Assembly (NCBI GenBank): GCA_025808375.1
Contig: CP061009.1
Coordinates: 3,720,001 to 3,784,000 of the forward strand
Direction: 5' to 3'
DNA length: 64,000 nucleotides
From: Duncaniella muricolitica
Lineage (GTDB): Bacteria > Bacteroidota > Bacteroidia > Bacteroidales > Muribaculaceae
Part shown: positions 34,759 to 43,325 of the stretch, in pieces
Layout: every line of letters begins with the position of its first letter
Position numbering within the stretch: position 1 is the stretch's first letter
Position numbers and translations under genes: made by a program
The notes under the pieces: model-generated
Seen by the model: only the letters and a program-made list of their open reading frames with translations
Told to the model about the DNA's origin: nothing
The model's database searches: none

Positions 34759-35673
34759 ATGAGCAAGCATCAGATACAACGCGCGGCATGGCATGACTAC
34801 CGCTCGCGATGCATTTATATGATTACTATCACCAAGCGTTGGGACCAGCCCCCTTTCAGCTCGCTTGTCGGCGATTACAGGCTTCCGACAGGCTCGCCGG
34901 GATGCTCGTCAACGGCCATGACTCCTCTTGGCACGATAATACAACAGGCCATAAGACATCTACCCTGTCATGAACCGGCTATAAAGCTGCTCCAATATTC
35001 AGTGATGCCCGACCATGCGCACATACTGCTGTTTGTCACTCGCCCAACCGCCGAGCCGATAGGGGCGGCTATAGCCCGAATGAAGGCGGAAATAAACCGG
35101 TCGTGGGGCTATGGCAGCGTCTTCAACCCCGGATTCAATGACCAGATACTCAAATCATCGCGCTCTCTACAGACTCTTTATGACTATATTCGCGACAATC
35201 CACGACGACTGGCAGTAAGACAGGCTCTGCCCGACTTCTTCAGGCGGGTCAGGAATATTACAATCAACGGGAGGAGGTGTCAGAGCTATGGCAATCAGTT
35301 TTTGCTGAGGTGTCCGTTTAAGGAGCAGGTAGTGGTGCACAGGGCCGATGATGAGGCCACAAGAAGGGTCATGAGGGAGAGGTGGCTCTATGCGGCGGCT
35401 AACGACGGGGTGCTCGTGTCGCCGTTTATCTCGCCGGCCGAGAAGGCTGTACGCGCCGAGGCGGAGGAGGCCGGCGGACGCGTGATACTTATCAGCAACA
35501 ACCCGTTTGCCGAACGTTACAAACCTAATGTCCGCGATTTTGACCTCTGTTGCCGTGGGCGGCTGCTGATCGTGACTCCGGCAGGCGGGGAATGGGCCGG
35601 CGAGAAGGTGTCGCGCGAGGTGTGCATGGCCATGAACGCGCTGGCGGCCGACATCTATGCCGCCGGAGCGTGA
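34759..35673 (+). CDS. REP-associated tyrosine transposase (RAYT) with C-terminal SLOG/DprA-like domain
   Basis: Residues about 1-165 are a Y1/IS200-like transposase domain of the RAYT branch: the HUH-type motif in VMPDHAHILL (near residue 83) and the tyrosine motif LYDYIRDNPRR (near 141-151). After the usual RAYT length the protein continues for roughly 110 residues (GVLVSPFISPAEKAVRAEA, GGRVILISNNPF, RGRLLIVTPAG) that resemble a nucleotide-binding SLOG/DprA-type domain. RAYTs process and disperse REP palindromes rather than themselves. Suitable inverted repeats lie just upstream. Both domain calls rest on motifs seen by eye; the second is the less certain. A WYL regulator follows 30 bases downstream. 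Confidence 0.75.
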   Translation: MSKHQIQRAAWHDYRSRCIYMITITKRWDQPPFSSLVGDYRLPTGSPGCSSTAMTPLGTIIQQAIRHLPCHEPAIKLLQYSVMPDHAHILLFVTRPTAEPIGAAIARMKAEINRSWGYGSVFNPGFNDQILKSSRSLQTLYDYIRDNPRRLAVRQALPDFFRRVRNITINGRRCQSYGNQFLLRCPFKEQVVVHRADDEATRRVMRERWLYAAANDGVLVSPFISPAEKAVRAEAEEAGGRVILISNNPFAERYKPNVRDFDLCCRGRLLIVTPAGGEWAGEKVSREVCMAMNALAADIYAAGA

Positions 35674-35690
35674 TGTTCAGGATTTTTTGT

Positions 35691-35698
35691 TATCTTTG
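35691..35698 (+). promoter_or_regulatory. -7 promoter element directly before the WYL gene
   Basis: TATCTTTG ends five bases before the ATG at 35704, predicting a leaderless mRNA. It gives the WYL gene its own promoter separate from the transposase. Confidence 0.5.
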
Positions 35699-35703
35699 CA
35701 GTC

Positions 35704-36636
35704 ATGGCAAGGAATTTACTGGGCCGCTATGTGTGGCTCATCGACACTATAAGACGTTTCGGGTCAATCAGGCGCGATAAGCTCAATGAGCTATGGGCCC
35801 GCTCGCCCTATTCGGACGGGGAACCGCTGCCACGACGCACGTTTTACAACTATCGTGCGGCTATCGAGGAGCTGTTTGCTATCACTATCGAGTGTGACCC
35901 GACTACGTATGAATACAGCATCGCCTCGGGCAACGACCGCCAGGAGGGTGTGACCGACTGGCTGCTCAACTCGGCTGCCATGAGTAATGTGCTCTCGACG
36001 GTCTCGGATGTGTCGGACCGCATATTTCTCGAAGATGTGCCCTCGGCTCGCACTTATCTGTCGCAGGTGGTGTCGGCTCTGAGAGAGCACCGCACGGTGT
36101 TGTTTACCTATCGGCCTTACACGCGCTCGACCCCTACGCACGGGGTAGCCGTCGAGCCTTATTTTCTGAAGATTTTCCGCCAGCGGTGGTATCTGACCGG
36201 ACGCAATGCGGGCGACGGCAAGGTGAAGACCTACGCACTCGACCGTATGGAGGATGTGACGGTGAGCGACGGGACGTTTGAGCCCGACCCGACGTTTGAC
36301 GCCGAGAGTTATGTGCGCGATACTTTCGGCATAGTTTTTTCGCAGGGCGAACCCAAGGAGGTGGCCCTGCGCACCGACCCGCGCCAGGCTAAGTATTTCC
36401 GCGCGCTGCCGCTGCACCACTCGCAGAGAGAGGCGGTGCATGATTCTTACTCAATATTTTATTACCGTCTGCGCCTCACGCCCGACTTTGTGCAGGAGCT
36501 CCTTTCGCTTGGACCGAAAGTGACTGTCATCTCGCCTCCCGAGCTGCGGGCCATGGTGAAGACGTCGCTGCGCGAGACGCTCGCGCTCTATGAGGACACG
36601 CCTCAGGGCCAGGGTATGTCGGGGACGCCAGAGTAG
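35704..36636 (+). CDS. WYL-domain transcriptional regulator
   Basis: The 310-residue protein has an N-terminal winged helix region (RRFGSIRRDKLNELWARS, then PRRTFYNYRAAIEELF) and a WYL domain with the namesake residues in RQRWYLTGRN (near 160-169). It ends in the usual C-terminal WCX extension (EVALRTDPRQAKYFRALPLH). WYL domains sense nucleic acids or nucleotides and often regulate defence or DNA-damage genes. The gene follows a transposase gene and overlaps the convergent cobalamin adenosyltransferase by 34 bases. No target can be seen. Confidence 0.88.
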   Translation: MARNLLGRYVWLIDTIRRFGSIRRDKLNELWARSPYSDGEPLPRRTFYNYRAAIEELFAITIECDPTTYEYSIASGNDRQEGVTDWLLNSAAMSNVLSTVSDVSDRIFLEDVPSARTYLSQVVSALREHRTVLFTYRPYTRSTPTHGVAVEPYFLKIFRQRWYLTGRNAGDGKVKTYALDRMEDVTVSDGTFEPDPTFDAESYVRDTFGIVFSQGEPKEVALRTDPRQAKYFRALPLHHSQREAVHDSYSIFYYRLRLTPDFVQELLSLGPKVTVISPPELRAMVKTSLRETLALYEDTPQGQGMSGTPE

Positions 36637-37190
36637 TGGTTGAGCCCGCGGGCGAGGATGAAGAGATAGTCGCTGAGGCGGTTGATGTAGCGCATCACCA
36701 TGGGGTGGACGTATGCTCCGGTGTCGGCGAGGTCGAGGACTTCGCGCTCGGCACGGCGACACACTGTGCGGGCTACGTGGGCCACGCCGGCTGCTATGGT
36801 GCCGCCGGGAAGTATGAAGGTGCGCTGTGGTGGCACGGAGGCGTCGAGCCGGTCGATGGCGCGCTCTAGGGCTTCGATGTCGGCCTCAGTCACGGCCGGC
36901 TGCTTGAGGTCGGAGGGGAGTGGCTCGTCGGGCCCAAGCTGAGGCGAGGGGGTGGCGAGATAGGCTCCGAGGCTGAACATCACGGCGTTGACGCGCAACA
37001 GGAGTGTGCTGTCCTCGGCTGCGGCCTCTATGTCGCGGACGTGGGCCTGAAGGAGTCCGATGTGGGCGTTAAGCTCGTCGACCGAGCCGTAGGCTGTGAC
37101 ACGGGGTGAGTTTTTGGCTACACGTGTGCCGCCGACAAGGGCTGTGGTGCCGTTGTCGCCCGTGCGGGTATAAATCATACTTTTCTTCAT
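36603..37190 (-). CDS. Cob(I)yrinic acid a,c-diamide adenosyltransferase (PduO type)
   Basis: The 195-residue enzyme transfers adenosine from ATP to cob(I)alamin, making coenzyme B12. Signature runs are MIYTRTGDNGTTALVGGTRV, AYGSVDELNAHIG and RRAEREVLDL, and the ATP site near FILPGG is present. The length is typical of the PduO-type family. It is convergent with the WYL gene and overlaps it by 34 bases with no terminator between them. A -7 box lies five bases before the ATG. Confidence 0.92.
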   Translation of the reverse strand: MKKSMIYTRTGDNGTTALVGGTRVAKNSPRVTAYGSVDELNAHIGLLQAHVRDIEAAAEDSTLLLRVNAVMFSLGAYLATPSPQLGPDEPLPSDLKQPAVTEADIEALERAIDRLDASVPPQRTFILPGGTIAAGVAHVARTVCRRAEREVLDLADTGAYVHPMVMRYINRLSDYLFILARGLNHYSGVPDIPWP

Positions 37191-37195
37191 GATTG

Positions 37196-37203
37196 CAAAA
37201 ATA
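37196..37203 (-). promoter_or_regulatory. -7 promoter element directly before the adenosyltransferase gene
   Basis: On the minus strand TATTTTTG ends five bases before the ATG at 37190, predicting a near-leaderless transcript. Confidence 0.5.
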
Positions 37204-37246
37204 CACCATTTTTTCGTAAATTTGCCAGGCCGGAGAGAATTTTTAC

Positions 37247-37293
37247 TCAGCTTCGCTGAAGGTTATGAGTTTATAAGGTTATGAGTTTATAAG
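37247..37293. repeat. Hairpin plus tandem 16-mers
   Basis: A stem-loop TCAG-CTTCG-CTGA (37247-37259) is followed by two copies of GGTTATGAGTTTATAA. The layout resembles that at 21369-21437 (GGTTATGAGGTTATA units with TTCG-type hairpins). Confidence 0.7.
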
Positions 37294-37425
37294 TCTTTCT
37301 TGTAATCTCATTCCTTATTCTGCCCGGCTGACGGTCATGAGCAGTTTTGCCGGTCGGCTCTCTCCGGATGGCAAGAGATATATAACTGAATTTCAATCAA
37401 TCATATAACAAACAACAGAATACAT

Positions 37426-38028
37426 ATGTTTTCAGGAATAGTAGAAGAAGCCGCCCGCGTGGTGGATGTTGTGAGCCGTGACGGCAATATTGACCTTAAA
37501 GTGGCATGCTCGTTTGCCAATGAGCTTCGCATCGACCAGAGCGTGGCCCACAACGGTGTGTGTCTGACCGTGGTAGACCTCCCCGGCGACGGGACTTATA
37601 CCGTCACTGCCATACAGGAGACTCTCGACCGCAGCAACCTCGGCCTGCTGCGTCCGGGCGACCGCGTGAATCTCGAGCGGTCGATGCTTATGAACGGACG
37701 CCTCGACGGCCATATCGTGCAGGGCCATGTCGACACCACAGCCGTGTGTGAGAGCGTGGAGGATGTCGAGGGCAGCAAATACTTCAAATTTACCTACGAG
37801 GTGAGCCGCGAGATGGCCCGCCAGGGCTATATGACCGTCGAAAAAGGTTCGGTGACGGTCAACGGCGTGAGCCTCACGGTGTGTGACTCGACCCCGACAT
37901 CGTTTCGTGTGGCTATAATCCCCTACACCTTCGAGCACACCAACTTCAACGCCATCGTGCTGGGGACAAGAGTCAATCTCGAGTTTGACATCATCGGCAA
38001 GTATCTCGCCCGTCTGGCTGCACTGTAA
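37426..38028 (+). CDS. ribE: Riboflavin synthase, alpha subunit
   Basis: The 200-residue protein has the MFSGIVEE start and the internal duplication of lumazine-binding repeats (VAHNGVCLTVVDL and VTVNGVSLTVCDS) that define the enzyme. It dismutates two 6,7-dimethyl-8-ribityllumazine molecules to riboflavin. The length is normal. The upstream region shows no FMN-riboswitch motif; two tandem 16-mers occupy part of it. A weak hairpin (GAGGG/CCCTC) follows the stop. Confidence 0.95.
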   Translation: MFSGIVEEAARVVDVVSRDGNIDLKVACSFANELRIDQSVAHNGVCLTVVDLPGDGTYTVTAIQETLDRSNLGLLRPGDRVNLERSMLMNGRLDGHIVQGHVDTTAVCESVEDVEGSKYFKFTYEVSREMARQGYMTVEKGSVTVNGVSLTVCDSTPTSFRVAIIPYTFEHTNFNAIVLGTRVNLEFDIIGKYLARLAAL

Positions 38029-38082
38029 AAAAGAGGGAAAATCGCGCCCTCATGTGTCTTATTTCACACATTTACATAAACT

Positions 38083-38116
38083 TTTGGGTGTAATTGCAAT
38101 AAAATTCGTATATTTG
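38083..38116 (+). promoter_or_regulatory. Promoter of secDF
   Basis: TTTG (38083-38086) and TATATTTG (38109-38116) are separated by 22 bases, slightly above the usual spacing. The leader would be about 85 bases. Confidence 0.6.
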
Positions 38117-38207
38117 CACCTCACAACCGACGGGGTGTGGAGCGTCCCGTCATGTCAAACCGAAAAATTCAAATACTTAAATCACTTTAATACACTACTT
38201 TAACACA

Positions 38208-41096
38208 ATGCAAAGCAAAGGATCTTTGGGAAGTGTTGTTGCCGGTGTGATAGCCATCTTCATGGTGCTCATCTGCCTCTTCTACCTTTCTTTCACCGTG
38301 GTGACCAACCACTGGGAGGGCAAGGCCGAGGAATATGCAGCCACCGAGGCAGCCAAGGACAACAACTCTCCGGAAACTAAACGTAAAGCCTATAGCGAGT
38401 ACATCAAGAACATCGCTAACGAAAAAGTTTATCTCGGCTACACTTTCAACGAAGTACAGAAACTCGCCGTAGGCCTCGGTCTCGACCTCAAGGGCGGTAT
38501 GAACGTGACACTTCAGGTTTCCGTTCCCGACATCCTCCGCTCGATGGCCAACTCGGAAGGCAACCCCTACTTCAACACCGCCATCGCCAACGCCGACTCG
38601 GTAGCCCGCGTCAACAAGAGTGCCGACTATATCGACATATTCTGCAACGAATACCGCAAGCTCGACCCGCAGGGCGACCTCTCGGTTGTGTTCAAGGACC
38701 AGGTGAAACGCGGCGAGAGCTTTGACGCAGCCAAGAACTCGCTCAAGCAGGAGGTAAAAGACCGCGTGAGCAGCTCGACCAACGTGCTCCGCACCCGTAT
38801 CGACCAGTTTGGCGTCGTAGCCCCCAACATCCAGGAGCTTGAAAAGGACGGCCAGATATTGCTCGAGCTTCCGGGCGTGAAGGAGCATGACCGTGTGCGC
38901 GAGCTTCTGAAATCGAGCGCGAACCTCGAGTTTTACGAGACCACCCCGTTCAACGAAATCTCGGGTGTGCTCCAGCAGCTCGACAACACCCTGCGCGCCG
39001 ACTCGGCCAACAACGGCAAGGGCCTCTTTGATTACTTCCTCCAGGTAGGCAGCCCCCGCAGCATCGTAGGTGTGGGCATGGCTTCGGAGACCGCACGCGA
39101 CACCATCGACGCCATCCTGGCATCGCCCGCCGCCAAGCGCATCCTCCCCAACAACCTCAAGCTCGCCTGGGAATTCAAGCCCCAGATCGTGCAGATCGAC
39201 GACTCGGTACGCGGCAAGCGCAACCTCGCCATCTATGAGCTCGTGGCTCTCAAGACCACCAACGGCAAGCCCGCCCTCTCAGGCGACGTAATCACCCGCG
39301 CCACCAGCGAGTATGACCCCCAGCAGGGCGGCAACTATGTGTCGATGACCATGAAGCCCGAGGCCGCACGCATCTGGGCCCGCCTCACCGCAGCCAACAT
39401 CGGCAAGCAGATAGCAATCGTGCTTGACGACCACGTATATTCGGCCCCCAACGTCAACGGTGCCATCGAGGGCGGAAGCTCGTCGATCACCGGCAACTTC
39501 TCGACCGACGAGGCCAAGGACCTTGCCAACGTGCTCAAGTCGGGCAAGATGGCCGCCAAGGTCGACATCATCTCCGACACCGTAATCGGTCCGTCGCTCG
39601 GCGAACAGGCCATCCACGACGGCCTCTGGTCGTTTGTGATCGCCCTGGTGCTCCTGATGGTGTTCATGTGTCTGTTCTACGGACTCATCCCCGGACTCAT
39701 CGCCAACGTCGCGTTGATATTCAACATCTTCTTCACCTTCGGCATCCTCGCCTCTTTCCAGGCAGTGCTGACCCTCTCGGGTATCGCAGGTATCGTGCTT
39801 GCCCTCGGTATGGCAGTTGACGCCAACGTGCTCATCTACGAGCGCGCCAAGGAAGAGCTCCGCGCCGGCAAGAACATCCGCACCGCCATCGCCGACGGTT
39901 ATGCCAACGCCTTCTCGGCCATCTTCGACTCCAACCTCACCTCTATTATCACAGGTGTAATCCTCCTGCTCTTCGGCACAGGCCCCATCAAGGGCTTCGC
40001 CACCACTCTTATCATCGGTATCATCTGCTCGTTCTTCACCGCCGTCTATCTGACCCGTCTCATCTATATGCTCTGCGGCAAGACCAAGGCGTTTGAGAAC
40101 CTCACATTCTCGACCCCTCTGAGCAACAAGATGTTTACCAACACCAAGTATAACTTCCTTGGCGCACGCAAGGTGAGCTTCACTGTAGTGGGCATCTTTG
40201 TAGCCGTAATCGTCATCAGCCTCTTTGCCCGCGGTCTCAACCAGGGCATCGACTTCTCGGGCGGCCGCAACTATGTGGTACAGTTTGACCATCCCGTCAA
40301 GACCCATGAGCTCGACGCCAAGCTGACCCCGCTCTTTGACGGCGCACAGCTCAGCGTAATCACCATCGACGATGACACCAAGGTGCGTATCTCGACCAAC
40401 TACAAAATCGACTCTGACGAAGAGGGAGTGGACGAGGAAATCACCAAGATACTCTACGAAGGACTCCAGGGCGAGCTCAACGGCATGAGCATGGAAGACT
40501 TCTCGACCACCAACGAGAATGTCGGCATCATGTCGTCGCAGAAGGTAGGTCCGACCGTGGCCAACGATATGCGCACCGATGCCTACATCGCTGTAATCCT
40601 CGCGCTCATCGCCATGTTCTTCTACATCCTCCTGCGTTTCCGCAACGTAGCCTTCTCGGTAGGCGCGCTCGCAGCCGTAGCGTTCACCGCATTCACCATC
40701 GTTGGTTTCTACTCGCTGTTCTGGGGCGTATTCCCCTTCGCAATGGAGATTGACCAGTCGTTTATCGCCGCTATCCTTACGGTAATCGGTTATCAGATCA
40801 ACGACACCGTGGTAGTGTTTGACCGCGTACGCGAGAATGTAGGTCTCTATCCCAAGCAGAACTTCTTCGAGACCATCAACTCGTCAATCAACTCGACCCT
40901 CGGCCGTACAGTGATGACCTCGTGCTCGACACTCCTCGTGCTCCTGTGCATCTTCATCCTCGGCGGCGATGCCATCCGCTCGTTTGTATTCGCAATGATA
41001 TTCGGTGTGATTATCGGCACATTCGCCACCATCTACGTGGCCGCTCCCGTAGCCTACCTCACCGATGCCCGCCGCAACAAAGGAGCCAAGGCATAA
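38208..41096 (+). CDS. secDF: Protein translocase subunit SecDF (fused)
   Basis: The 962-residue protein is a SecD-SecF fusion. An N-terminal transmembrane helix (VVAGVIAIFMVLICLFY), the SecD D1-D2-D3 motifs (LGLDLKGGMNVTLQV, VPDILRSM) and the first RND membrane block (VALIFNIFFTFG, LTLSGIAGIVLALGMAVDAN) are followed by the SecF half (GIDFSGGRNYVVQF, FSVGALAAVAFTAF, AAILTVIGYQINDTVVVFDR). SecDF uses the proton gradient to pull proteins across the inner membrane. Third positions are strongly C-rich, as in highly expressed genes. A long hairpin repeat follows. Confidence 0.96.
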   Translation: MQSKGSLGSVVAGVIAIFMVLICLFYLSFTVVTNHWEGKAEEYAATEAAKDNNSPETKRKAYSEYIKNIANEKVYLGYTFNEVQKLAVGLGLDLKGGMNVTLQVSVPDILRSMANSEGNPYFNTAIANADSVARVNKSADYIDIFCNEYRKLDPQGDLSVVFKDQVKRGESFDAAKNSLKQEVKDRVSSSTNVLRTRIDQFGVVAPNIQELEKDGQILLELPGVKEHDRVRELLKSSANLEFYETTPFNEISGVLQQLDNTLRADSANNGKGLFDYFLQVGSPRSIVGVGMASETARDTIDAILASPAAKRILPNNLKLAWEFKPQIVQIDDSVRGKRNLAIYELVALKTTNGKPALSGDVITRATSEYDPQQGGNYVSMTMKPEAARIWARLTAANIGKQIAIVLDDHVYSAPNVNGAIEGGSSSITGNFSTDEAKDLANVLKSGKMAAKVDIISDTVIGPSLGEQAIHDGLWSFVIALVLLMVFMCLFYGLIPGLIANVALIFNIFFTFGILASFQAVLTLSGIAGIVLALGMAVDANVLIYERAKEELRAGKNIRTAIADGYANAFSAIFDSNLTSIITGVILLLFGTGPIKGFATTLIIGIICSFFTAVYLTRLIYMLCGKTKAFENLTFSTPLSNKMFTNTKYNFLGARKVSFTVVGIFVAVIVISLFARGLNQGIDFSGGRNYVVQFDHPVKTHELDAKLTPLFDGAQLSVITIDDDTKVRISTNYKIDSDEEGVDEEITKILYEGLQGELNGMSMEDFSTTNENVGIMSSQKVGPTVANDMRTDAYIAVILALIAMFFYILLRFRNVAFSVGALAAVAFTAFTIVGFYSLFWGVFPFAMEIDQSFIAAILTVIGYQINDTVVVFDRVRENVGLYPKQNFFETINSSINSTLGRTVMTSCSTLLVLLCIFILGGDAIRSFVFAMIFGVIIGTFATIYVAAPVAYLTDARRNKGAKA

Positions 41097-41119
41097 ACAA
41101 GACCGTATCATTATAATTT

Positions 41120-41241
41120 AGAAGATACAAAAGGACAAAAGTTTCAAAAGAAACAAAAGTTTTTAATTACATGTAAAGCACGTGTAGCTATAAATTGAAA
41201 ACTTTTGTTTCTTTTGAAACTTTTGTCCTTTTGTATATTTT
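41120..41241. repeat. Long intergenic hairpin, ACAAAAGG family, copy 2
   Basis: GATACAAAAGGACAAAAG and its continuation (41122-41164) pair with the complementary right arm ending near 41240 over about 40 bases, almost perfectly. The arms are variants of the element at 7733-7867. It follows secDF by about 25 bases. Confidence 0.85.
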
Positions 41242-41286
41242 CACCAATGATGCTACTCATCGGCAAAATCATCACATCAACAGAGA

Positions 41287-42264
41287 ATGGCTAACTATAT
41301 CTTATCGGACGGGCCGGACATAGGTGCGTTTATCGCAGGACTTGGGGAAACAAGCCGCATGAAATGGCACCTGCTGTGGCGGGAGGGCCATGCCAATGTG
41401 GCCAAATGGCGCAGAATTGTCAACTATTTCCTGTTTCCGCTAAGGTTTTTACTCGGGCACAGACACATTGAGCACGTAGTGGCGTGGCAACAGTTTTACG
41501 GCATCACCACAGCTTTCTACCATCGTCTGCTTCCACTCCACCGCGACATGCGCATAACAGTCATGACCTTTATATATAAACCAAAGGCAGGTGTGGCCGG
41601 AATGGTATATCATCATTTTGTCGAGACGGCACTCGACAGCAGCAATGTGACCGATGTGATAGTTTTCTCAAAGTCGGAGGTGAAACATTATGCAAAGCTA
41701 TTTCCCAAAGCCGCTCACAAGTTCAGAGACATACCTCTCGGCATAGCCGCCACACCCGACATAGAACCGCGTCATGGTGATTATATATTTACAGCCGGAA
41801 TAAGCAACCGAGACTATGATTTCCTGATCAGAGCCTTGGCCGACTCTGACTATCGCGTGAGGATTGCATGTCCCGGAGTCAAGGTACCGGACGGGGTGAC
41901 CAATACAGAGGTGCTGGATGATTGCTATGGTGACAGGATGCTACGCGAGCTGGCCGGTTGCCGAGCCGTAGTAATACCACTGAAAGACCGCAATATCTCT
42001 TCTGGACAACTGATGCTGCTTCAGGCGATGCAGATGGGCAAACCGGTGATTGTGACGCACACAGATGCATTGGCTGAGTATGTCGAGGACGGCCGTACCG
42101 CGATATTTATCGACAATGAACCGACTCAACTGCGCGACACATTGCACAGACTGCATGCCGATCCGTCACTTTATGAGGAGATTGCTGAAAACGCAAAGCG
42201 AAAAGTAACCGAGGAGTTCTCGGAACGAAAGCTCGGGGAGCGGGTCGGTGCTATTCTCTTTTAG
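41287..42264 (+). CDS. Glycosyltransferase, family 4/1-like
   Basis: The 325-residue protein is a GT-B-type glycosyltransferase. The nucleotide-sugar-binding C-terminal half contains TAGISNRDYDFLIRALADSD, ELAGCRAVVIPLKDRNISSG and LLQAMQMGKPVIVTHTDALA, and ends in the glycosyltransferase-group-1 block (EEFSERKL). The N-terminal half is less characteristic. It lies alone between the secDF hairpin repeat and a bidirectional terminator. No polysaccharide cluster is adjacent, so its acceptor is unknown. Confidence 0.78.
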   Translation: MANYILSDGPDIGAFIAGLGETSRMKWHLLWREGHANVAKWRRIVNYFLFPLRFLLGHRHIEHVVAWQQFYGITTAFYHRLLPLHRDMRITVMTFIYKPKAGVAGMVYHHFVETALDSSNVTDVIVFSKSEVKHYAKLFPKAAHKFRDIPLGIAATPDIEPRHGDYIFTAGISNRDYDFLIRALADSDYRVRIACPGVKVPDGVTNTEVLDDCYGDRMLRELAGCRAVVIPLKDRNISSGQLMLLQAMQMGKPVIVTHTDALAEYVEDGRTAIFIDNEPTQLRDTLHRLHADPSLYEEIAENAKRKVTEEFSERKLGERVGAILF

Positions 42265-42266
42265 TA

Positions 42267-42324
42267 TAAAAAAATCAAAGGAGCCTATAATTGCACTTAT
42301 AGGCTCCTTTGACTTTTTTTATCT
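42267..42324. terminator. Bidirectional terminator between glycosyltransferase and era
   Basis: TCAAAGGAGCCTATAA pairs with TTATAGGCTCCTTTGA across a five-base loop, with A7 on one side and T7 on the other. It can terminate both convergent transcripts. Confidence 0.85.
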
Positions 42325-42330
42325 AAAGAA

Positions 42331-43227
42331 TTATTCGAGATAGCCGAATGATTTGAGTTTGTTTTCGCGGTTACGCCAATTTGGCTCGACCTTGACAAAC
42401 ATTTCGAGGTAGACACTCTTACCGAAGAATTTTTCGATGTCTTTGCGGGCTTCGACGCCTACTTTCTTGATCATCGAGCCCTTGTGGCCGATGATGATGC
42501 CTTTCTGCGAGTCTCGCTCTACATAGATGACGGCCATGATGTGGATGGAGTTTTCTTTCTCTTCAAACTTTTCCACTATGACCTCGACCGAGTAGGGTAT
42601 CTCCTTGTCATAGAGCAGGAGTATCTTCTCGCGGATGATTTCGGTGACGAAGAAGCGGGCCGGCTTGTCGGTGAGCGCGTCCTTGCCGAAGAAGGGAGGC
42701 GATACGGGCAAGAGCTCGACAATGCGCTGCATTAGATTGGCGACGTTGAAGTTTTCTTTGGCCGACACGGGGAATATCTCGGCCTTGGGCAGTATGGTCT
42801 GCCAGCGGGCGGTAAGCTCTTCGAGCTGTGACTGCTCTTTCACAAGGTCAATCTTGTTGATGACAAGGAGCACAGGGATGTTTTCCTTGGCAACCTTGGC
42901 CAGATAGTCGGCGTTTTTGGCCGGGTCCTCGACCACATCGGTGACGTAGACGAGCACATCGGCGTCGACGAGCGCGCCTTCGCTGAAGTTGAGCATGCTC
43001 TCCTGGAGCTTGTACTTGGGTGCGAGCACTCCGGGGGTATCGGAAAATACTATCTGATATTCGGGAGTGTTGACTATGCCCATTATGCGGTGACGGGTGG
43101 TCTGGGCCTTGGAGGTGATGATGCTGATGCGCTCGCCCACCAGCAGGTTCATGAGTGTCGACTTGCCTACGTTGGGGTTGCCCACGATGTTGACGAAGCC
43201 GGCTTTATGCTGTTGTTGCTGTTCCAT
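42331..43227 (-). CDS. era: GTPase Era
   Basis: The 298-residue protein has the G1 motif GNPNVGKSTLM, G3 DTPG, G4 NKIDLV and G5-like SAKEN. A C-terminal KH domain (VEVIVEKFEEKENSIHIMA, GHKGSMIKKVGVEARKDI) binds the 3' end of 16S rRNA. Era aids small-subunit assembly. The length is normal. It is convergent with a glycosyltransferase and separated from fabH by a terminator, so it may have its own promoter, although none is obvious. Confidence 0.96.
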   Translation of the reverse strand: MEQQQQHKAGFVNIVGNPNVGKSTLMNLLVGERISIITSKAQTTRHRIMGIVNTPEYQIVFSDTPGVLAPKYKLQESMLNFSEGALVDADVLVYVTDVVEDPAKNADYLAKVAKENIPVLLVINKIDLVKEQSQLEELTARWQTILPKAEIFPVSAKENFNVANLMQRIVELLPVSPPFFGKDALTDKPARFFVTEIIREKILLLYDKEIPYSVEVIVEKFEEKENSIHIMAVIYVERDSQKGIIIGHKGSMIKKVGVEARKDIEKFFGKSVYLEMFVKVEPNWRNRENKLKSFGYLE

Positions 43228-43252
43228 GTTGAGAGTTGATTAGACGTTTACC

Positions 43253-43302
43253 GATAAAACAAAAATAGCACCTGAAAAGATGCTATTTTTGTGTTTTTTA
43301 TC
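43253..43302 (-). terminator. Terminator of the DUF177-rpmF-fabH transcript
   Basis: On the minus strand GATAAAAAACACAAAAATAG and its complement form a long stem around AGCATCTTTTCAGGTGCT, followed by T-rich sequence. It separates fabH from era. Confidence 0.75.
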
Positions 43303-43325
43303 ATAAGCGGTTACCTTAGGGCCGG

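Noticed and set aside
34759..35673. A complete IS200-like insertion sequence
   Set aside because: No second orf, no target duplication and REP-like rather than IS ends; the gene looks like a resident RAYT.
37204..37425. FMN riboswitch before riboflavin synthase
   Set aside because: The conserved RFN motifs (AGGGT-, GGTGAAATTCC-, CCGAC-type) are not visible; the region mostly holds tandem 16-mers.
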